Assembly (NCBI GenBank): GCA_046348685.1
Contig: JAXMDT010000003.1
Location: 1 to 64,000 of the forward strand
Direction of reading: 5' to 3'
DNA length: 64,000 bases
Source: JAXMDT01 sp046348685
GTDB lineage: Bacteria > Pseudomonadota > Alphaproteobacteria > Rickettsiales > UBA998
Below the pieces are notes generated by a model. It ran no database searches. It was given only the letters and a program-made list of their open reading frames with translations, and was not told where the DNA came from. Shown piece by piece: positions 26,566 to 35,533 of the stretch; the first letter of the stretch is position 1, and every line of letters starts with the position of its first letter. The position numbers were made by a program, and so were the translations under genes.

Positions 26566-28140
26566 TCAGTAATTCAAGCCTGCTTCTAACGCAGATAAAT
26601 ACGGTTTGTATTGTTCCAACTTGCCGATGCTGTCAGTATAGAGCGGAGTGCGGACATGATCGGCACTGGCCGTATTGACCGGGCGCGGGTTCATATGGAA
26701 TTGCAGGCACCCTTCATGCCAGGGTAAGCCGCAATGACGTATCAGCGCACGAATTTCCTCTTCTGGATGTTGCACTAGATTCTCATATGATACGGTGTAA
26801 ATGCTGCCGGTCGGCAAAACGCCCTCCCAATGCTGCATGAGGGAGGCATACGCCTGCATGAAACGCCCGATTTCGTAAAGATCATAAGCATAACTCAACG
26901 TGTCACCGAAATAATGGCGGAACAGCGAAAGGCCATTGTCTTTCGGCTTACGCATGCAATGAATGATTTTCGCATTGGGAAACATCGCCTTGATGATGCC
27001 AAGGTACATAAAGTTCCCCGGCAGCTTATCGACGATATGACGCGCGCTGCTGGAATAACCACGCTGCGCGGACATATACCAGTTGGCAAGGCGTTGCATA
27101 TCCTCCGGAGTGAAATTCGAAAGAAAGTGTGGAAAAGGTTTGTTGTTCTTTTTCTCAAGTGAAACAATTTCCTGAGGAATCAAATTAAGTTCGCCAGCAC
27201 CATGAATCTGAGGATGTGAGGCTAGAATCTGTTCAATAAGCGATGTGCCGGACCGTGGCAGGCCAACGACAAAGACAGGTGTGTCTTCGCGGCTTGCGCC
27301 TTCTTTGAACCGCGCCAGCCATGCTTCATCCATGACTTTCTCTGTTTCTTTCAAGTCATTGACAAGGCGATAAATATCAAGCTGAAGCATGCTGCGCTTC
27401 AATGCGTTGCCTGCTTTGTAATACGAAAAAGCTTTCTCATAATCTTTGAGATCGTCATGCGCTTTGCCGAGGGCGAAAGAAAGGATGATCTTTTCTTCCA
27501 ACGTAATCGCAGAGCTTGCATAGAACTGCTCCATAATCTCGAGATATGGATTGCGCTTAGTGAGCGTCTGGCTTTCAGCAAGTAAATGGTGTGCCATCGC
27601 ATGATTCGGTTTGGCGCGGATGGCTTCCTTGAGCGAGCGAACTTTTTTTTCCTTGTCGCCGGTGACGTGATAGACGACCGCCAGATGGTAATGCGCTTCC
27701 GCATGTTCCGGCTCCAGCATCAGCGCTTTGCGGAATGCAGTTTCTGCATCTTCCCAATGATTCGAAGCAAAGAAAGTATGTCCCAGTAAAACATAAGTAG
27801 CAGCGCTGTCAGGGTATTGACGCAAGGCGCGGCGAAAGATTTTTACCGCTTCATGCACCATGCCGAGATTACGCCATGCGGTTGCCAGATTGTGATAGAC
27901 ATCGAGTTGTTGGGGATTGCGCAGCAGGCTTTCCTCGAAGCAAATGATGGCATCCTGCAGTTTTCCTTGCAGCAGATAGGTGAAGCCGAGGCCGTGAAAG
28001 GCTTGCGCGTTTTTGGAATCGACCCGAACCGCTTCGCTGAACGCATAGCGCGCTTCGAGAGCTTTTCCGGCATTGAGCATCCGGCTGCCTTCATGCAGCA
28101 GGGCCGTGAGACGATCGATGTCAACCGTACCGTGAGACAT
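26566..28140 (-). CDS. TPR-sulfotransferase family protein
   Basis: 524 residues. N-terminal TPR repeats at about 8-230 (AFHGLGFTYLLQGKLQDAI; VYHNLATAWRNLG; ATYVLLGHTFFASNHWEDAE). A sulfotransferase domain follows, with the PAPS 5' phosphate loop VVGLPRSGTSLIEQILASHP, GELNLIP, and the second PAPS region (KIIHCMRKPKDN). Family members transfer sulfate from PAPS to a protein or carbohydrate acceptor. The acceptor is unknown and no sulfation partner genes are near. It lies 39 nt before the end of the ABC transporter gene on the same strand. Confidence 0.9.
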   Translation of the reverse strand: MSHGTVDIDRLTALLHEGSRMLNAGKALEARYAFSEAVRVDSKNAQAFHGLGFTYLLQGKLQDAIICFEESLLRNPQQLDVYHNLATAWRNLGMVHEAVKIFRRALRQYPDSAATYVLLGHTFFASNHWEDAETAFRKALMLEPEHAEAHYHLAVVYHVTGDKEKKVRSLKEAIRAKPNHAMAHHLLAESQTLTKRNPYLEIMEQFYASSAITLEEKIILSFALGKAHDDLKDYEKAFSYYKAGNALKRSMLQLDIYRLVNDLKETEKVMDEAWLARFKEGASREDTPVFVVGLPRSGTSLIEQILASHPQIHGAGELNLIPQEIVSLEKKNNKPFPHFLSNFTPEDMQRLANWYMSAQRGYSSSARHIVDKLPGNFMYLGIIKAMFPNAKIIHCMRKPKDNGLSLFRHYFGDTLSYAYDLYEIGRFMQAYASLMQHWEGVLPTGSIYTVSYENLVQHPEEEIRALIRHCGLPWHEGCLQFHMNPRPVNTASADHVRTPLYTDSIGKLEQYKPYLSALEAGLNY

Positions 28141-28179
28141 GGTAAGAACGTAACAACATTCTTTAAAAAATGCGAGTGC

Positions 28180-29973
28180 TTATGCCGGTCCGAACTGTTG
28201 AGCGGAAAGTCGGGCGTAATGTGTGCTTTTTTGCAGCAGTTCGTCATGTGTGCCTGTTGCTTCGATGCGGCCATCCTTGAGCACAATGATGCGATCCGCA
28301 TTACGCACGGTAGCGAGCCGATGCGCTATCATCAACGTGGTACGGTTCTGCATGAGGTGATCGAGCGCCTTGGCAACCTTTTGTTCGTTCTCTGAATCGA
28401 GCGCGCTGGTGGCTTCATCGAGAAGCAGCAGATCAGGATTGCGAATAATCGCTCGCGCGATCGCAACGCGCTGCTTCTGGCCACCGGAGAGGCGGACGCC
28501 TTTTTCGCCGAGGTAGGTTTCAAAACGCTGCGGCAGCTTCTCGATAAATTCAAGCGCTTCCGCGCCACGTGCCGCTTCCAGAATTTCCTGTTCGGTTGCT
28601 TCCGGCTTACCGTAGCGGATGTTTTCCGCCGCACTCGCTGAAAATATTACGGGATCCTGCGGTACCAAACCAATACGCGCTCGCAGCGCCACCGGATCGA
28701 GTTGATTTAACGGCAGTCCGTCGATAGTGATCGTGCCGGATTCGGGATCGTAGAAGCGAAGCAATAACTGGAAGATGGTCGTTTTACCCGCGCCCGAATG
28801 CCCGACTAACGCTACTTTCTCGCCCGGAGCAATAATAAAGCTGATGTCACTAAGCGCAGAGTATTCCGGACGGGAAGGATAATGGAATGTCACATTGGAA
28901 AAAGCAATGTTTCCCATTAAATGATCGGGAAGGGGCGTAGCGGAAAGAGGCGCAACAATGCTAGGAACCAATTGCTTGAGTTCCATCAGCCTTTCGGCGG
29001 CACCAGCTGCCCGTTGCAAATCGCCGACGACCTCGCTGAGCGCGCCTGTGGAAGAAGCCACTAGCATTGCATAAAAAACAAAAGAAGAAAGTTCGCCGGC
29101 GCTTATGTTTCCTGCGATAACATCCTTGCCGCCGATCCATAGTACGGTTGCCACAGCGCCGAGAACCAGCGTGATGACGATGGCGGTAAGCAGCGAACGC
29201 ATGCGAATGCGAGTGAGAGCGGTTTGTAGTGCATCGCCGACGACATGGCCGAAGCGTCCGATTTCAAACTGCTCCATTGCCAATGCTTGAATAGTCCGTA
29301 TGGCAGAAATGCTTTCTTCCGCATGCACACTGATATCGGCGACCTTATCCTGCGTCTTGCGTGATAGAGCGCGAACTTTCTTACCAAGGAAAATGATCGG
29401 CACCACGACCAATGGCACAATAATAAGGACAAATTCTGTCAGCCGCAGGCTTGTTACCATCAACATGACGATTCCGCCAAGGAGCAAAATGCTGTTTCGG
29501 AGCGCGACGGAAACGGAACTGCCAACGACAGTTTGCAATAACGTTGTATCCGTTGTGAGGCGGGAGAGGATTTCGCCGGTACGCGTGGTTTCAAAAAACG
29601 CCACGTCCATCGCTACCAGGCGGGAATAAATATCGTTACGAATATCGCTGACGACCTTCTCGCCAATCCAGGAAACGAGGTAGTAACGAATGTAGGTGGC
29701 GGCAGCCAGCAGGAAAATGACGCCAAGTAAGATCATGAAAGCGTCATTCAAGAGATCGGCGTTTTCCTTGCCGATGCCTTCATCAACGAGAAATCGCAGC
29801 CCTTGTCCCATGCCCAAGACCGCCCCGGAGGTAAACAGCAGGGCAATGGTGGCAATGACGATCTGCAGCCGGTAAGGGCGCATGTATTGCGACACATGAC
29901 GCAGATTGGAAAGCTTTGCTTTATCTCGCTTTTCTGATCCTGCAGGCAATTTTGATTCGCCGGATATACGCAT
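28180..29973 (-). CDS. ABC exporter, fused TM and ATPase half-transporter (ABCB/MsbA type)
   Basis: 597 residues from ATG 29973 (AGGAA 5 nt upstream). Six TM segments at about 30-320, then the nucleotide-binding domain: Walker A GHSGAGKTT, Q-loop region, signature LSGGQKQRVAIARAI, Walker B LLLLDEATSALD, H-loop IAHRL. A half-transporter working as a homodimer, probably exporting lipid or a hydrophobic compound; MsbA-like proteins are the closest functional group. It starts right after the cyaY stop. Confidence 0.92.
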   Translation of the reverse strand: MRISGESKLPAGSEKRDKAKLSNLRHVSQYMRPYRLQIVIATIALLFTSGAVLGMGQGLRFLVDEGIGKENADLLNDAFMILLGVIFLLAAATYIRYYLVSWIGEKVVSDIRNDIYSRLVAMDVAFFETTRTGEILSRLTTDTTLLQTVVGSSVSVALRNSILLLGGIVMLMVTSLRLTEFVLIIVPLVVVPIIFLGKKVRALSRKTQDKVADISVHAEESISAIRTIQALAMEQFEIGRFGHVVGDALQTALTRIRMRSLLTAIVITLVLGAVATVLWIGGKDVIAGNISAGELSSFVFYAMLVASSTGALSEVVGDLQRAAGAAERLMELKQLVPSIVAPLSATPLPDHLMGNIAFSNVTFHYPSRPEYSALSDISFIIAPGEKVALVGHSGAGKTTIFQLLLRFYDPESGTITIDGLPLNQLDPVALRARIGLVPQDPVIFSASAAENIRYGKPEATEQEILEAARGAEALEFIEKLPQRFETYLGEKGVRLSGGQKQRVAIARAIIRNPDLLLLDEATSALDSENEQKVAKALDHLMQNRTTLMIAHRLATVRNADRIIVLKDGRIEATGTHDELLQKSTHYARLSAQQFGPA

Positions 29974-29974
29974 T

Positions 29975-30313
29975 TTATTCCTGTAATTCAAATGCCGCGC
30001 CAGTCAAGTGGCGGAGTTCCTCAGCCAGAACAATGGATAGGCGGCGACCATCTTTCAGCTTCCAGTCTTTGCCCCCGTCTGCCGGCATAAAATGAAGCCC
30101 GCCGCTGATGGGCGAGGACAGCCAGAGCTGGCGCGTCGGCGCGTGCTTGCTAACTAAGAAGGTTTTGCCGTTTTTCAAGGTGATGGTTAGCGATCCCGCC
30201 TCATAATCGATGTCGAGTATGCCGCCTTCATCCTGCTCTTCCAGCGTCTCGAACAGATGTTCCAGATAGGTGCCGGCAAGCTGCTCGAATTCGGATTCCT
30301 GCGATGCGTCCAT
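29975..30313 (-). CDS. cyaY: Frataxin-like iron donor CyaY
   Basis: 112 residues from ATG 30313, which has GAGG 6 nt upstream; ATG 30319 is too close to that site. An acidic first helix (EFEQLAGTYLEHLFETLEEQDE), then the beta sheet with LWLSSPISGGLHF and WKLKDGRRL. CyaY binds iron and modulates Fe-S assembly on IscU. The acidic helix and length fit the family. Confidence 0.92.
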   Translation of the reverse strand: MDASQESEFEQLAGTYLEHLFETLEEQDEGGILDIDYEAGSLTITLKNGKTFLVSKHAPTRQLWLSSPISGGLHFMPADGGKDWKLKDGRRLSIVLAEELRHLTGAAFELQE

Positions 30314-30391
30314 GTCCATCCTCAAAAAAAACTAGGCATCTGGGTTACCAGCGGCTATACAGCCTGATTTGCAGGTTGGTCAAGCAACGAC

Positions 30392-32578
30392 ATGGTTTCA
30401 GACGACCAAAAACGAAGAAGGCCGGGTGGTGATGGGCCTAAACTCACCAGCGAAACAGATTCTTCCGAGAGCGATCAGGCCGAGAAGGTGATTTCGCCGC
30501 GGCAGGAAAGGGCTGATGTGGCGCGCGTAAAAAAGAAATCCTCCGGTAGCAAAAGGAAAAAATCGACCCCGAAACGAATTGCCCGTAAGCCTCGCTCTAT
30601 GCCTCATGTAGCACGTATGAAAGCATGGGTGCGCTCACACATGAAGCTGTCGGTTTTTGCGTCGATTCTCGGCACGCTTTTTATCATCGGCCTCTTTACA
30701 TTGCTTTATTTCGTGCATGACCTGCCGGACATCAGCGGTCTGGCAGCGCCACGCAAGAACCATGGTATTCACGTGCTGGCAAATGACGGCAGCATTCTTG
30801 CGAATTATGGCGATATATACGGTGAATACCAGGCATATAGTGAATTGCCCAAGCCTCTGATAGAGGCTGTGGTTGCCACCGAGGATCGTAATTTTTTCCA
30901 TCACTATGGTATCGATCCCATGGGAATCATCCGTGCCATGGTCGTGAATGTGCGGCATGGCGGATTTGTGCAAGGCGGCTCGACGATCACGCAGCAGCTT
31001 GCTAAAAATATTTTTCTCACGCCGGACCGCACCCTAAAGCGGAAATTTCAGGAAATGCTACTCGCCTTCTGGCTGGAGCATCTCTTTACCAAGCAGGAAA
31101 TTCTCAGCATTTATTTAAATCGTGTTTACCTGGGATCGGGAAATTTTGGTGTCGACGCGGCGGCGCATCATTATTTCGGTATACCGGCGAAGGATCTGAC
31201 GTTATCGGAATCGGCCATTATTGCAGGCCTGCTCAAAGCGCCGTCGCGATATGCACCAACATCTAATCCCGATCTTGCCATCGCGCGCGGCAAGCAAGTT
31301 ATATTGAACATGGAAGACGCCGGGTATCTGACGAAAGAAGAAGCGAAGAAAGCCTTTGATGACTACAAAAAAGATAAAGATATGGTCGAGTCCACCGGCC
31401 AGAGCGCGCGCTACTTCACCGATTGGGTGGTCGATCAGTTGCCGGAATTTATCGGCAATGTCGATGAAGATATCGTGATTGAAACGACGCTTGACCCGAA
31501 AGCGCAGGAGGCTGGGGAAAAAGCGATTGCCGAGTTGATGGTTGATAAAACGCAGGAAGAAAAAAACGTGCACCAAGCCGCGCTGATGGCAATCAAGCCG
31601 AATGGCGAAGTTGTCGCCATGATTGGTGGCCTGGATTATTTCAAAAGCCAGTATAACCGCGCAGTACAGGCGAAACGCCAGCCCGGTTCGTCCTTCAAAA
31701 TGTTCGTTTACCTGACAGCCATGGAAAATGGGTATAACCCGGATATGACCGTCATGGACGAACCGATTCAGGTTGGTAAGTGGAGGCCAGGTAATTACAC
31801 GGGACGGTATCTGGGACTGATTACTATCCGTGATGCAGTGGCGCAGTCGATCAATACTGTGGCGGTTTTGATTTCGCAGCAAGTCGGCATTGCGAATGTC
31901 ATCAATACGGCAAAACGGCTTGGCATCCAATCGCCGCTGCCGAATGCGCCAAGCCTAGCGCTAGGATCTGCGGAAGTTAATTTGCTGGAATTGACGACTG
32001 CTTATGCGCATCTGGCGTCGAACGGTAAAGGCGTCAGGCCGTATGGCATCAAGCGCATACTTCGTAAGAATACTGGCGATGAGATTTATAAATACGATCC
32101 ACCGGCTGAATATATTGTCATCAACCCCAATGTCGTTGCCATGATGAACAGTATGCTTAGCTCGGTCATTGAAATTGGAACGGCGCGTGGTGCAAACATC
32201 GGAAGGTCTGCCGCGGGCAAGACCGGGACGACTTCGGATTATAAGGATGCGTGGTTTATCGGCTATACACCGACTTTAGCGACGGGGGTTTGGGTCGGCA
32301 ATGACGACTCGACACCGATGAAAAAAGTAACCGGCGGACAAATCCCTGCCCGCATCTGGTCGAATTTCATGCGTCAGGCGCTGGTGGGCACGCCGACCAC
32401 GTGGTTACCGACTCAATATACCAGCGAAGGGGCTCCGTTGCCGTGGAATATGCCAAAAGGACTATTTGATACGCCTAACGGTAATCAACCCCAGCCATCG
32501 GGCGATTTATCGCCAACCTTCTGGGATAAGTTATTCAACGATAAAAAAGTCGAATACGAGTATCCAAACTCGCGTTAG
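30392..32578 (+). CDS. Penicillin-binding protein 1A (bifunctional)
   Basis: 728 residues. A basic cytoplasmic tail and one TM helix (about 85-110) come first. The GT51 glycosyltransferase domain has EDRNFFHHYGIDP (catalytic Glu) and QGGSTITQQLAKN. The transpeptidase has SxxK in PGSSFKMFVYL, SIN, and KTGTTSDYKDAWF. It polymerises and cross-links peptidoglycan. Divergent from cyaY; the gap of about 78 nt must hold both promoters. Confidence 0.96.
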   Translation: MVSDDQKRRRPGGDGPKLTSETDSSESDQAEKVISPRQERADVARVKKKSSGSKRKKSTPKRIARKPRSMPHVARMKAWVRSHMKLSVFASILGTLFIIGLFTLLYFVHDLPDISGLAAPRKNHGIHVLANDGSILANYGDIYGEYQAYSELPKPLIEAVVATEDRNFFHHYGIDPMGIIRAMVVNVRHGGFVQGGSTITQQLAKNIFLTPDRTLKRKFQEMLLAFWLEHLFTKQEILSIYLNRVYLGSGNFGVDAAAHHYFGIPAKDLTLSESAIIAGLLKAPSRYAPTSNPDLAIARGKQVILNMEDAGYLTKEEAKKAFDDYKKDKDMVESTGQSARYFTDWVVDQLPEFIGNVDEDIVIETTLDPKAQEAGEKAIAELMVDKTQEEKNVHQAALMAIKPNGEVVAMIGGLDYFKSQYNRAVQAKRQPGSSFKMFVYLTAMENGYNPDMTVMDEPIQVGKWRPGNYTGRYLGLITIRDAVAQSINTVAVLISQQVGIANVINTAKRLGIQSPLPNAPSLALGSAEVNLLELTTAYAHLASNGKGVRPYGIKRILRKNTGDEIYKYDPPAEYIVINPNVVAMMNSMLSSVIEIGTARGANIGRSAAGKTGTTSDYKDAWFIGYTPTLATGVWVGNDDSTPMKKVTGGQIPARIWSNFMRQALVGTPTTWLPTQYTSEGAPLPWNMPKGLFDTPNGNQPQPSGDLSPTFWDKLFNDKKVEYEYPNSR

Positions 32579-32606
32579 CATTTTACTTAGATATTTAAAC
32601 ATAATA

Positions 32607-35483
32607 TCAGAAATTCATCTTTTTTTCGATGATGGATTCTGTTGTCAGCAGGCTTTGCTTTAATTGGTTGAAATCCGATTTGCCACATGCAGCTGCAAAT
32701 AGTTCTTTTATGCCTTCGGTTGCATTCTCTTCCACCCATTCCTTGCCCGCAAATAACCTGACATAGGCATGGACGGCAAATAGCAACTGATGGGCATCGC
32801 GTAACGCAGTGGTTTCAGTGTCTGAAATTACGTTGGAACGCGTCAATGCAGTCAACATGGCGTCCGTTGACTCCTGTAAAAGGATTGGGTGTTGATGCGC
32901 ATGTCCCAGTACCATGCAAAGCATGTAATTTTCTAAATCCATCAGTCCGCCTTTGACATATTTGACGTTCCAGGGATTATCAGTGGGATATTGTTCTAGG
33001 ATTTTTTTTCGTATATCGCTTACTGACGCGCGTATATCATCGACGTTGTAAGGCTTTTCCAGATGCGCATGCCGATACCGCAATAATTTTTTTGCTGCTT
33101 CTGAAATATCTGGCGTAATCAGGCGAGCGCGAATCAACGCCAGTTTCTCAACGAGCCAGGCAGATTCCGTATAATATTTATTGAATGCATCAATCGTCAC
33201 GACCAGCGGGCCGTCCTTACCGAACGGGCGCAGGCGAGTATCCACTTCGTAGAGACGGCCTTCACGGGTAAGCGCTGTCAGTATGCCAATGATGCGCTGG
33301 GCAAGGCGATGATAGTAAGCGCTTGCCATTAAAGGCTTTTCGCCGTTAGACGTCGCCGTGTCTTCAGGCACGTCAAAGAGGAAGATCATATCCAGATCGG
33401 ATATGAGCGTACTTTCATGGCAGCCCCACTTGCCAAGCGCCAACACAAGTAGTTCGCCCTCCGGAATCGTGCCATGTGCAATGGCAAAATTCTCACTGGC
33501 TATCTGGATAATTTTCCGCACGATGACATCGGCTAAATCGGAAAGAAAGCGCCCCGATTCCTGGGCAGTGCTCAGGCGCTTAAGTAAATGCACGCCGGCC
33601 TGAAAGCGTTTCTCGTTCGTATAGGTATGCAGACGCTGCAGCACTTCCTCTTCGTTTCGCGCATATGCAAGCCATTCTTCCAACTCGGCGGCAAGGTATT
33701 CCCGTGTCGGCAACGTATTATAAAATCCCCCAAGAATAACAGCATCAAACAATTGGGGGTTATGGCTAAGCGTTTCAGCAAGCGGCGGCGAGAAGCCAAA
33801 GATTTCTGCGGTTAATGTCATTAATTCGGGACGCGAATGATAGAGCGAGAAAAGTTGTACGCCGGAGGGCAGTCTGGAAAGGAAATCATCAAAGCGCATA
33901 AACGCATCGTCCGGATCGGGTGTCGAGCTGAATGCTTCCAGCAATGCAGGCACAAGCTCCGTGAGCAGCGTGCGCGCACGGGGCGTACGTGTTGACCTTC
34001 TTCCACCCTTATGCCAGTCCATGATTTTTTCTGAGACCGATTCCGGGCTGGAAAATCCAAATTCCCGCAATGTCTTTAATGTTTCCGGATCATGATCGAC
34101 GCCGGTGAACATCAAGTTACCTTTCGATTCAAGCGGGATGGTGTCCTTGAAGGCGTCACTGTAAATTGTATTCACTTGATCGAGATGGCTGCGTAAGACG
34201 TCACTGAAACTGCCGAAATCCTCAAAACCCATAAAACCGGCGATTTTTTGATAGGACTGCATATCAAGGGGAAGGGAGTGCGTCTGCTGGTCAGCAACCA
34301 TCTGCAGGCGATGTTCAAGCGTACGCAAGAAATAATACGAATCGTTCAGGTCATTTTTCTTTTTTTCTTCGATAAGAAATTCCTCGCAAATCATCTCCAG
34401 TGCTTCCAAGGTTGGGCGCCTGCGAATAACGCTTAGGCGGCCGCCCCAAATCAATTGGTAAATCTGGACTAGAAACTCGATCTCGCGGATACCGCCATGA
34501 CCGGTTTTGATGTTATGGCCCGGCAGATGCAACGATCCTTCCTGCGGGGCATGCATTTGACGCTTGATGGAAAGAATGTCGTTGATGGCGGCGAAATCCA
34601 GATGCCGGCGCCAGATAAAAGGTTGTAACGCACGCTGAAACCGATCGCCGCATTCAGGGTCTCCGGCAACCTGCCTTGCTTTAATCATCGCAGCGCGTTC
34701 CCAGTTCTGGCCGACCGTTTCGTAATAACGCGTTGCAGCTTCCAGCGTAATGGCGGGCGGTGTGGATGCCGGATCGGGGCGCAGGCGTAGATCGGTACGG
34801 AAAACATAGCCGTCGGCAGTACGATCCTGCAAAATGCCGACCATATCCTGCGTCAGCCGTGTCATGAAATGCTGGCGGGACATGCCGCCGATGAAAGGTA
34901 GCCGTTCGGCATCGTAAAGTACAATCAGGTCTATATCGCTGGAATAATTCAGTTCTCGTCCGCCGAGCTTACCCATTCCCAGTATAACGATACCGGAGCG
35001 ATTTGCATCGGAATGGGAAATCTGCTTTTTCTGATACGCCTCTGACAGTAAGCAGTTTAATGTTATGCGAATGGCTTGCTCTGCAAAATCTGACAAGGCG
35101 CCTGTTATGTCAAAAAGCCCAAGTCGCCCCGTGATATCAGCCAGCGCAGTTATCAAAGATATTTTCTGTTTAGCAATCCTCAGGATGCGTTTTGTTTCTT
35201 CAGGTGTTGTACCCTGTTCGATAGAGTTGAGTATTTCTTTCAACAGGGAAGCGCTGTTTTCGTGGAAAAATCGTACTGTCAGCGGCCAGTGCCGTTGTAT
35301 CAGCTCCGTCAGATACGTAGAATGACCGGCAATAAAGTGAAAAAAGCCCCGGCAATAGGGATTTTCGAGGATAAAAGCGGCTTCGGGACCAGCGTCCATG
35401 TGAAGCAGAATATCCAATAGAAAATCACCTTGCCGTGAGGAAGGGGCTGATGGAAGTGAGGAAAAAGATACTTCTTCTTGCAT
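32607..35483 (-). CDS. glnE: Bifunctional glutamine synthetase adenylyltransferase/removing enzyme
   Basis: 958 residues. Two nucleotidyltransferase domains are visible: the N-terminal adenylyl-removing GMGKLGGRELNYSSDIDLIVLYD and the C-terminal adenylylating ALGKWGCHESTLISDLDMIFLFD. R-rich KTGHGGIREIEFLVQ and VKYVKGGLMDLENY are the helical linkers. It controls glutamine synthetase by adenylylation in response to GlnB. Length is normal. Confidence 0.97.
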   Translation of the reverse strand: MQEEVSFSSLPSAPSSRQGDFLLDILLHMDAGPEAAFILENPYCRGFFHFIAGHSTYLTELIQRHWPLTVRFFHENSASLLKEILNSIEQGTTPEETKRILRIAKQKISLITALADITGRLGLFDITGALSDFAEQAIRITLNCLLSEAYQKKQISHSDANRSGIVILGMGKLGGRELNYSSDIDLIVLYDAERLPFIGGMSRQHFMTRLTQDMVGILQDRTADGYVFRTDLRLRPDPASTPPAITLEAATRYYETVGQNWERAAMIKARQVAGDPECGDRFQRALQPFIWRRHLDFAAINDILSIKRQMHAPQEGSLHLPGHNIKTGHGGIREIEFLVQIYQLIWGGRLSVIRRRPTLEALEMICEEFLIEEKKKNDLNDSYYFLRTLEHRLQMVADQQTHSLPLDMQSYQKIAGFMGFEDFGSFSDVLRSHLDQVNTIYSDAFKDTIPLESKGNLMFTGVDHDPETLKTLREFGFSSPESVSEKIMDWHKGGRRSTRTPRARTLLTELVPALLEAFSSTPDPDDAFMRFDDFLSRLPSGVQLFSLYHSRPELMTLTAEIFGFSPPLAETLSHNPQLFDAVILGGFYNTLPTREYLAAELEEWLAYARNEEEVLQRLHTYTNEKRFQAGVHLLKRLSTAQESGRFLSDLADVIVRKIIQIASENFAIAHGTIPEGELLVLALGKWGCHESTLISDLDMIFLFDVPEDTATSNGEKPLMASAYYHRLAQRIIGILTALTREGRLYEVDTRLRPFGKDGPLVVTIDAFNKYYTESAWLVEKLALIRARLITPDISEAAKKLLRYRHAHLEKPYNVDDIRASVSDIRKKILEQYPTDNPWNVKYVKGGLMDLENYMLCMVLGHAHQHPILLQESTDAMLTALTRSNVISDTETTALRDAHQLLFAVHAYVRLFAGKEWVEENATEGIKELFAAACGKSDFNQLKQSLLTTESIIEKKMNF

Positions 35484-35533
35484 TGCAATACGAGACGTTT
35501 TAACTCCAATATACTATATATTGTGAGGCACTC